Of a stretch of DNA of 64,000 nt, positions 17,306-25,198 are shown in pieces. This DNA comes from Hellea sp. GTDB taxonomy: Bacteria > Pseudomonadota > Alphaproteobacteria > Caulobacterales > Maricaulaceae. The position numbers and the translations under genes were made by a program. The notes under the pieces were generated by a model that was not told where the DNA came from, searched no databases, and saw only the letters and a program-made list of their open reading frames with translations. Numbering within the stretch: the first letter of the stretch is position 1; each line of letters opens with the position of its first letter. The DNA lies in the NCBI GenBank assembly GCA_028224375.1, contig JAOIVW010000001.1:165973-229972 (forward strand), read 5' to 3'.

Positions 17306-18172
17306 ATGACTATGCCTGATATCAAGTTTAGCTTTGAATTTTTCCCGCCCAAATCAAAGGGCATGGAAAAACGCTTGTGGAGCACCCTTCGAAAACTTGA
17401 GCCTCTGGCTCCTGATTTCATCTCGGTGACATATGGCGCAGGTGGGTCAACGCGGAAGCCGACTTATGACGCTGTGGCGCGTATCAAAAATGAAACAAGC
17501 CTGACACCTGCTGCGCATTTGACATGTGTAGGCGCTCCGAGGGCGGAGATTGATAAGATTGCCAAAGGCTATTGGGATGCCGGTGTTCGGCATATTGTGG
17601 CGCTTCGTGGTGATTCCCCAGAGGGTATCGGAGAGGCTTATAATCCCGTTGACAGTGGTTATGCTTACGGCTCTGACCTTGTGGCCGGACTGAAGCGGGT
17701 AGGTGATTTTGACATTAGCGTTGCGGCCTATCCAGAACGTCATCCAGAAAGTGCCTCTTGGGACGCTGAGCTGGATAATTTAAAGCGCAAGATTGATGCG
17801 GGGGCAACCCAGGCCATTACTCAGTTTTTTATCGGGCCAGATGTCTTCCTGCGTTACTTAGACCGCGTTAAAGATGCAGGGATTACTGTACCCATTATTC
17901 CCGGCATTATGCTGCAGCCTAATTTTCACGGCCTTAAGCGTATGGCGGATATGTGCGGCGTGGATATTCCGAAAGACTATGCCGAGCTTTATGAGGGTTT
18001 AGATGATCAACCTCGTATTCGCGATTTATTGACGGTGACTCTTACGACGGATTTGGTCTCGCGCCTAAATAGCCAAGGCGTAAACCGCTTTCACTTCTAT
18101 ACGCTTAATAAAGATGATCTAGCCCACCCGATAGCTTCGCTTTTGCGCCGAGGGGCAGGGCTGCCCAAATGA
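17306..18172 (+). CDS. metF: 5,10-methylenetetrahydrofolate reductase
   Basis: This 288-residue protein is a full-length MetF TIM barrel: FSFEFFPPKSKGMEKRLW at the start with the catalytic Glu of the EFFPPK motif, then FISVTYGAGGSTR, ALRGDSP, FDISVAAYPERHPES, ITQFFIGPDVFLRYLD and the terminal GVNRFHFYTLN. It reduces methylene-THF to methyl-THF with FAD for methionine synthesis. It follows its regulator with no gap. No metH lies downstream, where the usual alphaproteobacterial cluster would have it; a hairpin follows instead. Confidence 0.96.
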   Translation: MTMPDIKFSFEFFPPKSKGMEKRLWSTLRKLEPLAPDFISVTYGAGGSTRKPTYDAVARIKNETSLTPAAHLTCVGAPRAEIDKIAKGYWDAGVRHIVALRGDSPEGIGEAYNPVDSGYAYGSDLVAGLKRVGDFDISVAAYPERHPESASWDAELDNLKRKIDAGATQAITQFFIGPDVFLRYLDRVKDAGITVPIIPGIMLQPNFHGLKRMADMCGVDIPKDYAELYEGLDDQPRIRDLLTVTLTTDLVSRLNSQGVNRFHFYTLNKDDLAHPIASLLRRGAGLPK

Positions 18173-18220
18173 AATGGCTAGTCAATTGGGATAGTACAAT
18201 TCATACATCAAAAAACGCGT

Positions 18221-18254
18221 AAGGCTGAACTTACGAAAACGTAAATTCAGCCTT
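18221..18254 (+). terminator. Long stem-loop after metF
   Basis: AAGGCTGAACTTACG pairs with CGTAAATTCAGCCTT (14 Watson-Crick pairs and one wobble) around an AAAA loop, 49 bases after the metF stop. No T-run follows, but a stem this long is a likely transcript end. The rest of the 322-base gap to the next gene shows nothing else recognisable. Confidence 0.6.
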
Positions 18255-18494
18255 CATTAATCTTCATCCACCACAGGATTGGATTAAATTGCGCCCCACA
18301 CGGTAAAACTGATTGCGCCCCGTTCCACCCTATGGTCACTCGTTAGCAACCATAATTGAATCTATCTTGGCCATTTAACCATATAGTCTTGTCATTTTCT
18401 ACAAAACCAGACCTTTCGTATGGCTTTTTATACAAAGTTCTAAAGGTAGGATAAAATTGTTGAAGCCGCCGAAGCCTTGGGGCACACCGCATTT

Positions 18495-19208
18495 ATGAGT
18501 ATATGGCACCGAATCTTTTCCGCCGGGGCGCGGCTCTTTGGACCGCCAAATTTACCGGATCAAAATGGCCGTCCGGAACAATTAGACGAGGCGGGCTTGG
18601 TTGCCGCATTGGTGGCACTGGGCGCAAAAATGGCCAAAGCAGACGGACAAGTCAGAATTGACGACGTGGCCGCTTTCAAACAAGTATTCCAAACCACGCC
18701 AGATAATGAACCGACCATTGCGCGGTTCTTTGATTTAGCCCGTCAAACCACTTTGGGCTATGAGCGATATGCCGGGATTGTCGCTAAACGATTTCGGGCA
18801 CAACCTGCCGCGCTTGAAGATGTCTTGGACGGGCTGTTTCATATCGCGCTGGCGGACGGCATTGTCACAGATGAGGAGTTAGAATTTCTCGAGCGCGTTG
18901 GCGAAATTTTCGGGTTCTCCGAGCGCGAATTTAACCGCATAAAAATTGCGCATTTGGGCCGTGCTTCTGATGACCCTTATTTGATACTTGGTGTTGAAGA
19001 AGACATCTCCGATACTGACCTTAAACATGCTTACCGGCGTATGGCCTCGGCCAACCATCCTGATCATATGGTGGCACGGGGCGTGCCCAAAGAGCTGATG
19101 AAGCTGACGAATCACAAAATGGCGATGATTAATAAAGCCTATGCAGAGATAGTTGCCATTCGTAAAAAACATGCACGCCTTACGGAAAAGTCATCGCCAA
19201 GCACTTGA
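18495..19208 (+). CDS. TerB-domain and J-domain protein (DjlA-like)
   Basis: The start is taken at the ATG at 18495 (MSIWHRIFSAGARLFG); the frame stays open upstream to 18477. Residues about 35-145 form a TerB-like helical domain with paired acidic turns (AKADGQVRIDDVAAF and ALADGIVTDEELEFLERVGEIFGFSE). Residues about 165-230 form a degenerate DnaJ domain (DPYLILGVEEDISDTDLKHAYRRMASANHPD) that keeps the HPD tripeptide needed to stimulate DnaK. The order TerB then J matches DjlA, but no membrane anchor is present. It is probably a DnaK co-chaperone with a specialised client. Confidence 0.85.
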   Translation: MSIWHRIFSAGARLFGPPNLPDQNGRPEQLDEAGLVAALVALGAKMAKADGQVRIDDVAAFKQVFQTTPDNEPTIARFFDLARQTTLGYERYAGIVAKRFRAQPAALEDVLDGLFHIALADGIVTDEELEFLERVGEIFGFSEREFNRIKIAHLGRASDDPYLILGVEEDISDTDLKHAYRRMASANHPDHMVARGVPKELMKLTNHKMAMINKAYAEIVAIRKKHARLTEKSSPST

Positions 19209-19239
19209 CCTTTGGTGCCAATCCCCCGACATTAGAGTC

Positions 19240-19605
19240 ATGACAAATACTTACCGCATATCCGGCCAATCAGGATTCTTAAGCAATTTGATGCGCGGGC
19301 TATTTCTAGCTGTCGCCGCGATTGGCGGATTTTTCATGCTTGCTTTCTCTGCGGCTTTCGCATTTTTTGTGGTGCTAGGTTTAGCGCTAGTCGCCTTGGT
19401 CGTCTTTGTTTTCTTTTGGGGACGGGCCAAACTTTTCGGAAAGCCCTTCGGCCCTAAAGCCCAATTTGAAGCCGCGCGCAGGGATATGGAAGCCCAATTC
19501 CAAGGCATGGATTTGAACATGGATGACAATGGCCCCAAAGCCAAAGGCGATGGTCCTATCATTGATGCTCACCGCACGCCCGAAGGCTGGACCGTCGACG
19601 ATTAG
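19240..19605 (+). CDS. Small membrane protein of unknown function (121 residues)
   Basis: The ATG at 19240 begins MTNTYRISGQSGFLSN. Two adjacent hydrophobic segments cover residues about 20-65 (GLFLAVAAIGGFFMLAFSAAFAFFVVLGLALVALVVFVFFWG), followed by a charged C-terminal tail with an FEAARRDMEAQF helix and a terminal DAHRTPEGWTVDD. The family is not recognised. It lies 31 bases after the J-domain gene, probably in the same transcript, with a terminator just downstream. Confidence 0.7.
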   Translation: MTNTYRISGQSGFLSNLMRGLFLAVAAIGGFFMLAFSAAFAFFVVLGLALVALVVFVFFWGRAKLFGKPFGPKAQFEAARRDMEAQFQGMDLNMDDNGPKAKGDGPIIDAHRTPEGWTVDD

Positions 19606-19631
19606 AGATTGACCTAACCTCTTGCCTTGCT

Positions 19632-19660
19632 AAGCCCGCTTCATGCGGGCTTTTGATTTT
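19632..19660 (+). terminator. Rho-independent terminator overlapping the next start codon
   Basis: AAGCCCGC and GCGGGCTT form a perfect eight-pair stem around a TTCAT loop, followed by TTGATTTT. The ATG of the DMT transporter gene lies inside the loop and 3' arm, so the hairpin could end the upstream transcript and also hide this start. Confidence 0.7.
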
Positions 19661-20518
19661 GCGATATTGATGATGTGCTGCCTGTTCTGGGCCGGTAATT
19701 TCGTCGTTAGCTCTTGGGCTTTGAGTAGTCATCCCGTTCCGCCCTTTATGCTGGCTTTCATCCGCGCGATTGTCGTCTTGATTTTCATGTTTCCATTTCT
19801 TTTCAAAGCATGGCCCGCTCAGTGGTGGCGTTTGGCCATCGTATGCGCCTGTGTCGGACCGATACATTTGGCCTTTCTCTATACAGGGCTGCAAACGGCT
19901 TCGGCCTCTGGCAGCTCTATCGTCTCGCAAATGCTCATCCCGCTCGCGACCATTATGTCCGTTATTTTCCTGCGCGAGACAATAGGTTGGATACGCGGCG
20001 CGGCGATATTCGGCGCCTTTATCGGTACACTCGTTATGATTTATGAGCCTTCGGCCTTTTCGTTTAACATAGGACTGCTCTATGTCCTCGGGGCTTACAC
20101 CTCTCTCGCCATTGGTTCGGTGATGATGAAGACTGTGGGCGATGTCGATTGGCGGCAATATGTGGCTTGGCTTGCCGTTATGGTGTTGATTTTCATGGGC
20201 GCCGCAACAGCGATTTTTGAAGGAGAGCACGTAGCGGTTTGGCAGGCTGCAAAAGGTCCTCTTCTCATCGCCGCCATTTACGCTGCGCTCGCGGTGAGTG
20301 TCTTTGCGCATGGGCAATATTTTAAGATGATGACCAAATATGATGTGTCCGTCGTGGTGCCTCTGACCTTGATGGTGCCCGTCTTTGCCTGTATTCTCGC
20401 CGTTATGTTTCGAGGGGAGACAATATTCCCGCGTTATTATGTCGGCGCAGCGCTTATCCTGCCTTGTGTTTTCATTATCGCGAGGCGCGGAAAAATCGCC
20501 CCGGTACAGGAGGATTAA
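19643..20518 (+). CDS. DMT/EamA-family transporter
   Basis: This 291-residue membrane protein has about ten hydrophobic segments in two EamA repeats, opening FDFAILMMCCLFWAGNFVVSSWAL and ending PRYYVGAALILPCVFIIARRGK. The LQTASASGSSIVSQMLIPLATIMSVIFLRE segment is the typical EamA signature. The substrate is unknown; the family exports metabolites or drugs. The start at 19643 is inside a terminator hairpin, so the ATG ATG pair at 19670 (MMCCLFWAGN) is an alternative start, though it shortens the first helix. The following DUF1801 gene starts at the base after this stop. Confidence 0.88.
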   Translation: MRAFDFAILMMCCLFWAGNFVVSSWALSSHPVPPFMLAFIRAIVVLIFMFPFLFKAWPAQWWRLAIVCACVGPIHLAFLYTGLQTASASGSSIVSQMLIPLATIMSVIFLRETIGWIRGAAIFGAFIGTLVMIYEPSAFSFNIGLLYVLGAYTSLAIGSVMMKTVGDVDWRQYVAWLAVMVLIFMGAATAIFEGEHVAVWQAAKGPLLIAAIYAALAVSVFAHGQYFKMMTKYDVSVVVPLTLMVPVFACILAVMFRGETIFPRYYVGAALILPCVFIIARRGKIAPVQED

Positions 20519-20956
20519 ATGGCTAAAGCTAAGAATAAAACCGTCCCTGTTGGGCTTAAGGTCTCGGACTACATCGCCGCGATTGAGAAAGAGGATCGCC
20601 GCGCGGACTGTCAACTTTTGCATGATATCATGGCAGAGATGACAGGCTGGGAGCCTAAAATTTGGGGCAACACCCTCAAGAGCGGCATCGTCGGTTTCGG
20701 GGAGTATCACTATGTCTATGAGAGCGGGCGAGAGGGCGATGCCTTGCGCCTTGGCTTTAGCTCCCGCGCGGCAAATATCAGCATTTACATCATGCCAGGC
20801 TATCAGGATTTTTCCGAAGAACTCTCCCGTCTGGGCAAACATAAAATAGGGAAAGCTTGTCTCTACATAAAGCGCCTCTCGGATGTGGATGAAGATGTCC
20901 TTAAAGAGATTATGCAAAAGGGCCTTGATATTATGGCGGAGACCTACCCGCTTTAG
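20519..20956 (+). CDS. DUF1801-domain protein
   Basis: This 145-residue protein shows the compact DUF1801 pattern: VSDYIAAIEKEDRRADCQLLHDIMAEMTGWEPKIWGNTLKSGIVGFGEYHYVYESGREGDALRLGFSSRAANISIYI, ending in CLYIKRLSDVDEDVLKEIMQKGLD. These small alpha/beta proteins belong to the YdhG-like fold class and have no assigned reaction. The gene directly abuts the transporter stop and is followed nine bases later by the amidase, so the three form one transcription unit. Confidence 0.82.
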   Translation: MAKAKNKTVPVGLKVSDYIAAIEKEDRRADCQLLHDIMAEMTGWEPKIWGNTLKSGIVGFGEYHYVYESGREGDALRLGFSSRAANISIYIMPGYQDFSEELSRLGKHKIGKACLYIKRLSDVDEDVLKEIMQKGLDIMAETYPL

Positions 20957-20965
20957 AGCCGCCTT

Positions 20966-21709
20966 ATGAAAATCACCCAAACCCCATCGCCCAATTTTGA
21001 CGAACGCACGCTGCCCATCTCGCTCTTGATCCTGCATTACACAGGCATGGAAACGGGGCAGGCGGCCCTCACGCGCATGTGTGACGCCGAGGCCAAAGTT
21101 AGCGCCCATTATATGATCGAAGAAGATGGCCAAATTTTTCAATTGGTCGAGGAAGATAAGCGCGCTTGGCATGCAGGCGTGTCGGAATGGCAAGGCGAGA
21201 CCAATATAAATTCCAATTCTATCGGCATTGAAATCGTCAATGGCGGTCATGATTGGCCGCAGGAGGATGGCACGCTGCCGCCCTTTGCGGATGTGCAAAT
21301 CAATGCCGTCATTGCGCTGTCCAAAGATATCATGAGCCGCCATGGCGAGCTGACCGTCTTGGGCCATAGCGATATTGCGCCGATGCGTAAAATAGATCCT
21401 GGCGAGCATTTCCCTTGGGCAGGTCTTGCGGCGGCGGGCCTTGGCTTTTGGCCTGACGCAGCTGCTGAAGATCGCCGCATCTTGTTCGAACCCGGAACTC
21501 GTGATCGCGGCGTCGCCATCTTGCAAAGCGGTCTTGCGCATATTGGTTACGGCGCAAGGGTGAGCGGCATTATGGATGAGGGCAGCGTGAAGATTATAGA
21601 AGCGCTGCAACGCCGTTACCGCCCGAGCCAAATTGACGGCATTGTCGATATTCATACCATGGAAATTGTGAAGGCGCTGATAAGTCATATGACGCCTCCT
21701 GCGGTCTGA
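20966..21709 (+). CDS. N-acetylmuramoyl-L-alanine amidase, AmpD-like, with peptidoglycan-binding domain
   Basis: In this 247-residue protein, residues about 15-170 form an Amidase_2 zinc domain. Visible are LLILHYTGM (His24 as first zinc ligand), VSAHYMIEEDGQIFQLVEEDKRAWHAG, NSIGIEIVN and the C-terminal ligand motif LGHSDIAPMRKIDPGEHFPW. Residues about 180-240 form a PG_binding_1 domain (AILQSGLAHIGYG...ALQRRYRP). There is no signal peptide, so it probably acts in the cytoplasm on recycled anhydro-muropeptides, as AmpD does. It ends the operon with the DMT transporter; palindromic repeats follow. Confidence 0.92.
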   Translation: MKITQTPSPNFDERTLPISLLILHYTGMETGQAALTRMCDAEAKVSAHYMIEEDGQIFQLVEEDKRAWHAGVSEWQGETNINSNSIGIEIVNGGHDWPQEDGTLPPFADVQINAVIALSKDIMSRHGELTVLGHSDIAPMRKIDPGEHFPWAGLAAAGLGFWPDAAAEDRRILFEPGTRDRGVAILQSGLAHIGYGARVSGIMDEGSVKIIEALQRRYRPSQIDGIVDIHTMEIVKALISHMTPPAV

Positions 21710-21766
21710 TATTTAGGCAAGCGGATAGGGTCAGCCGCGCAGGTTTTGGGGCTGTTTTATTTCAGA

Positions 21767-21886
21767 TGTAGGGTGGATTAGTTTGTATTTCTTCCAAGAA
21801 ATACGGACGTAATCCACCTGTATGGTGTATAACAAAAGGTGGATTACGCCTGAGGTTTTTCAAACCACAAGCTAATCCACCCTACA
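21767..21886. repeat. Nested palindromic repeat (REP-like)
   Basis: The outer arms TGTAGGGTGGATTAG and CTAATCCACCCTACA are perfect 15-base inverted repeats. Inside are a second pair, CGTAATCCACC and GGTGGATTACG, and a perfect hairpin GTATTTCTT-CC-AAGAAATAC. GGTGGATTA...TAATCCACC palindromes are known as dispersed repeats in proteobacterial genomes. It lies between the amidase and a convergent hypothetical gene and could also terminate both. Confidence 0.8.
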
Positions 21887-21895
21887 GCCCTACAG

Positions 21896-22423
21896 TTAGT
21901 CAGGATGGAGCGGCGCAGAACACTTGGCCGCGAAATCGGGAAACCACTCACAGCCCACAAAGCTCTCGCGCGGGGCCCAACGCCAATTCCAGGCTTGAAA
22001 GCACCATCTGATGCGCGGCGTAAGCGTGCGGTTATAAATCCACTGCCGAAAGCGCGTATAGCCATAGCGGTGCAAAAAGTGATGGCTGAGCGGATCAGCT
22101 CGCCGCGCGAGCGGCAGGTTACGGCGGCGCAAACGCGCTTTGTGGCGATTGCGCGGATAAGCCGAGATGCGGGTTACGCGTTCTACGGTCACAGATTCGC
22201 GAGAGGGCTCGCCAGAAGACTCGCGCGAAAACTCATCTGAAGCCTCATCCGCGTCGCCGCCAAAGACAAGCACGAACCACAAGCGCACTCGCGCTAAAAA
22301 GCCATGCGCCATAGGCATATAGCCAAGCTCAAATTGAGCCACCGACTTAGCGCGAAGCCCGCACTCCAAAGCCCCAAAAGACACAGCGCCAAGCCAGTAA
22401 TGTTTTTTAGCAGGGCGTCTCAT
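21896..22423 (-). CDS. Hypothetical protein, Trp/Arg-rich C-terminus
   Basis: This open frame of 175 codons has an ATG preceded by AAGGA at 12 bases. It contains a moderately hydrophobic stretch (residues about 10-55), a charged middle (EASDEFSRESSGEPSRES) and an aromatic- and Arg-rich end (YGYTRFRQWIYNRTLTPRIRWCFQAWNWRW). No family is recognised. An opposite-strand frame of 111 codons covers part of the region, but its composition is less protein-like. The gene lies between two repeat elements, so it may belong to the accessory segment or be non-coding. Confidence 0.4.
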   Translation of the reverse strand: MRRPAKKHYWLGAVSFGALECGLRAKSVAQFELGYMPMAHGFLARVRLWFVLVFGGDADEASDEFSRESSGEPSRESVTVERVTRISAYPRNRHKARLRRRNLPLARRADPLSHHFLHRYGYTRFRQWIYNRTLTPRIRWCFQAWNWRWAPRESFVGCEWFPDFAAKCSAPLHPD

Positions 22424-22583
22424 CTCAGTCTCAAGTCCTTATCTCGTTTTTCCAATCTTGAAGATAAGGCCAAATCGGGGAGCAAGGATTGAGTTTTTGA
22501 AGTTTTTTATAAAGGTTTGAAAAGGTTGGGTTTTGTATCTAGATTGAGAGCTTTTTGTGAGGATAAGCCCACTTTTCCAGCCC

Positions 22584-22715
22584 ATCGTCATCCCGCCGCG
22601 AACAAAGTTCGCCCGGGACCCATGCCTTATTAGTGCTATTAAATGCAATGAGTCGATAGGCGATAATACTAGGCGTGGGTTCCGCCACGACTTCGTCGTG
22701 AGACGGAATGACGAT
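22584..22715. mobile_element. MITE-like element of about 132 bases
   Basis: The ends ATCGTCATCCCG and CGGAATGACGAT are inverted repeats with one mismatch. Just inside, GGGACCCATGCCT and AGGCGTGGGTTCC pair imperfectly, and each arm holds a local hairpin (GCGAAC-AAA-GTTCGC and CACGAC-TTC-GTCGTG). There is no coding capacity. The structure fits a miniature inverted-repeat element or dispersed palindromic unit of the GTCAT-CCCG type. The flanking 22.72-23.02 kb shows no gene. Confidence 0.6.
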
Positions 22716-23021
22716 TATTTTGGGGGTTGAGTTTGTTATAAACCTCCACCTCATTACAAGGCTTGCTGGGCTGGCGCATCAGCCCTTTAATCCATCTCCC
22801 TTGCGGTGAGCCTAAGAACAATAACTATATTTTGAAAGTGCACTAGATGGCCTTTATAATCTGGCGGTCGCAAAAAGAGCAGTGAAGTGGCTCTAAATCT
22901 TCAAAGAAGACATTAAGTGAAAGTTTTAAAAAATTTAAAGACGGCCACTCGTATGTGTTCGAATGTTACCGTATTTATTCAAAACGGAACACTAAAATTA
23001 CTTTAGATGCTGAGTTGATAA

Positions 23022-23381
23022 AAACTTCTTGCCGTAGACAGCAGCGAGGTTGAAGCGGTTGGATTGCTGACGAAGCCAAGCTTTGGCGAGTATTGGTCAC
23101 CTGACGAGGCTTTCTTTACGCTGCTTCGGGACAAGCCGACCATCAATGCAATGGTCAAAGACATTGCAGGTAAATCCTGCGCCGATGGCGCGGTCACGGA
23201 CATCGCGAAACAGCAAAAGCAGATAATCAGGAACCGTATGGCAGGTCACGGCATGGCCGAGGCGTCACCCGATTGGCTTCCAAAATGGGCGGCATTTCCT
23301 GCTAAGCCGTATAAGGCGGTAGACGGATGCCCGCCCGCGCAAGCTGCGCGGCGTATCGCCAAACTGTTCAAAGATGGCTAG
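23022..23381 (+). pseudogene. ParB-family protein, C-terminal fragment
   Basis: An open stretch from just after a stop at 23019 reads KLLAVDSSEVEAVGLLTKPSFGEYWSPD and continues to AARRIAKLFKDG. The pattern of a tryptophan-containing YW-P motif, a run of small residues with KDIAGKSCADGAVTDIAKQQK, and a terminal Trp-Leu-Pro-W matches the C-terminal domain of plasmid/ICE-type ParB proteins. The partition and HTH domains that should precede it are absent. The only upstream starts are weak (TTG at 23064). It is a remnant of a plasmid or integrative element. Confidence 0.6.
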
Positions 23382-23407
23382 CTAGAGCCGCCAAGGTAAG
23401 ATTGAAA

Positions 23408-23706
23408 GTAAGCGTTTGGTGAACCCCACCTTACGGCGTTGATTTTGCTCTGCGATAGTGTCCACTTATTTATAATGGACACTATTGAAGGGTTGGTTTT
23501 ATGGGCAAGCGGAGAGCGCGGCGTCAGTTTAACGATGATTTCAAACGGCGTGTAGTCGCTGAGACATATGCGGCAGGAACATCTGTGTCAGTTGTGGCTC
23601 GGCGTCACGACATCAACGCCGACCTTTTGTTCCGGTGGCGCGATGACCCGCGATATGCTTTTCAGGAGCAAAGCTTTCTACCCGTCGAGCTTAGCACGGT
23701 CGACGA
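23408..23706 (+). mobile_element. IS66-family insertion sequence remnant (left end and tnpA start)
   Basis: GTAAGCG at 23408 is the kind of terminus expected of IS66 elements. At 23501 an ATG opens a frame, MGKRRARRQFNDDFKRRVVAETYAAGTSVSVVARRHDINADLLFRWR, matching the HTH of the IS66 accessory protein TnpA. A perfect inverted repeat, ATAGTGTCCA/TGGACACTAT (23455-23464 and 23475-23484), precedes it. Homology stops near residue 68 and the frame ends at 23719; tnpB, tnpC and the right end are missing. The fragment runs straight into integrase sequence. Confidence 0.65.
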
Positions 23707-24020
23707 GGCGTGTACGTGACGAAGAAGGACGTTGGGAAGGCCCACTTTTTATCTCTATGTCATCCCGTGAGGGCTGGAAAACAAACAGGCTTCCAAATCT
23801 ATTTAAGAAGATTTCAAAAGAGATTGGCTTTCGGGTTACAGCTTATGGGTTCCGTCATTTCATTGCCTCACAACTTAGTCGGCAAGGAATCCAGCGGAAT
23901 CATCTATCACGTTATATAGGTCATTCTCGCTTCACAACTACAGACATCTATATTGAACGTGAATGTTATCTCACGGACCACGGTACAGCTATTATGAAAC
24001 AAATTTACAATAGAAAATAA
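23707..24020 (+). pseudogene. Tyrosine recombinase (integrase), C-terminal fragment
   Basis: In a frame different from the IS66 protein, the sequence reads FRVTAYGFRHFIASQLSRQGIQRNHLSRYIGHSRFTTTDIYIERE and ends MKQIYNRK. This holds the R-x-x-H (FRHF), the G-H (YIGHS) and the catalytic Tyr (DIYIE) of tyrosine recombinases. The core-binding domain and the first catalytic Arg are missing. The frame appears to begin inside the IS fragment (RDEEGRWEGPLF), so a deletion joined the two. It is non-functional as it stands. Confidence 0.65.
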
Positions 24021-24171
24021 CTCAGCGTTTCAAGTGTGGCTGACTCACCAAACTTTCCGTACCCTCGACTCGAATTGAAGGTGAGTAAAATTTTAAACTA
24101 TCGGTAAGCTTGTAATATCAAGAATAGTTTGATAAAGCTGATTCTTCAATCTAATTATTTTGGAGGTAATA

Positions 24172-24432
24172 ATGAAAAATTTATTGATCGCTTTATTAGT
24201 GTTTGGGTTTGCTGGGACGGCTACTTCAGCTCTCGCGCAAAGCAACCCTTATCAAGCCGTAAAAGACAAAGAATTCGATGACCTCGCTAAGAAAGCGATA
24301 GAAATGGAAAAAAAGGCAAAAGCCAAAAGAGACAAAGAAACAAAAAAAAAGATTGAAGAAGACAGAAAAAAGAGAAATGGAAAAGGCTTCCCAATCAAGA
24401 AAAAGAAAACTGGAGCCGTTACAATAAAGTAG
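24172..24432 (+). CDS. Small exported Lys/Glu-rich protein (86 residues)
   Basis: The ATG at 24172 follows an excellent TGGAGGT site. A signal peptide (MKNLLIALLVFGFAGTATSALAQS) with cleavage after ALA leaves a mature protein of about 63 residues. This is dominated by a charged helix (DDLAKKAIEMEKKAKAKRDKETKKKIEEDRKKRNG) with a basic tail (IKKKKTGAVTIK). There is no recognised family. The strong ribosome site, signal peptide and downstream terminator argue that it is a real, expressed gene despite lying among decayed mobile sequence. Confidence 0.72.
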   Translation: MKNLLIALLVFGFAGTATSALAQSNPYQAVKDKEFDDLAKKAIEMEKKAKAKRDKETKKKIEEDRKKRNGKGFPIKKKKTGAVTIK

Positions 24433-24516
24433 TCAATGAGTGGCGCGTTAGGCTTTCGTAGTATTAAGTGAACCCCACAATTATGTTTAGCGGACCTATA
24501 CTTCGCTTACGATGGA

Positions 24517-24550
24517 AAAGCCTCCGCAGTTGCGGGGGCTTTGCTTTTTA
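24517..24550 (+). terminator. Rho-independent terminator
   Basis: AAAGCCTCCGCA pairs with TGCGGGGGCTTT (one wobble), followed by GCTTTTT. It is 85 bases after the small exported protein gene and fits as its transcript end. Confidence 0.85.
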
Positions 24551-25198
24551 CGGAGCTATTAAACGCAAATTGCGCCCCCCAAAATATCCGCATCAGCGTG
24601 AGCCAATGTGGGTCTGAAGGCGCGTCTGAATTGAGGCGTCTTGCAAGTTCCAGAAGGGCAAATTCATAAAGCCTCTTTGTTGTAGGCCCGTCCAAAATTG
24701 GCAGAGGACTTTACGAAGGCCAAGACTCAGATGGGGCGAAGGCTGGCGAGATAGACTGGGCTTTACCGCTCACATCGCGGTCTTGACCTCAGCATGGAGC
24801 CACCAAGTCCCTGTCCGCGCACGTCAACGGGCCTCAAGGTCAGGGGGCTATTTCGCGCTCTCTTGATTGTCATAGTAGGCGACACTACCGATGCAGGAGA
24901 GGGCCGCCGAGCTTGCTCGGGCGCCTCTCAAGTGACTCCCATCAGTTTTAGTCAGGGCAATCCAAGCGCATGCACCAGGGTTTGGGCGTCTCAAAATCTT
25001 ATCAACAAAATGGTTTGAGGAAGCCAAATTCCCTGCTGATGTCAAAATAACCTGCACAAAACCTGCTTTGCCGAATAGGCGTCGTGTCACGATTTTTTCG
25101 TTTCCGCGCCTGAGCCAAAAAATAAATCGTCCTGAAATTGCTGGCAATATTTAAGATTTTGCTTTCGCTGACGTCCGGTTTGCCCCATAGCCCCTCCA
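24551..25198. other. Intergenic stretch without a recognisable gene
   Basis: About 650 bases with only short open frames. A minus-strand frame ending at 24507 reads protein-like for about 60 codons (RLYEFALLELARRL) but runs through the terminator stem and lacks a ribosome site. A second minus-strand frame at 24848-25147 has no recognisable motif. No RNA family is recognised. It may be eroded coding sequence at the edge of the accessory region. Confidence 0.5.

Noticed and set aside
19559..21688. A 709-codon open frame on the minus strand
   Set aside because: It lies wholly opposite three well-supported plus-strand genes (DMT transporter, DUF1801, amidase), is rich in His/Arg/Cys as expected of antisense codons, and has no recognisable domain.
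21905..22240. Plus-strand frame opposite the hypothetical gene at 21.9-22.4 kb
   Set aside because: Arg/Ala-rich composition with no hydrophobic or domain pattern; the minus-strand frame is longer and more protein-like, though itself uncertain.
24507..24695. Minus-strand frame with protein-like sequence
   Set aside because: Its end runs through the terminator stem-loop, it has no plausible start signal and no recognised homology pattern.
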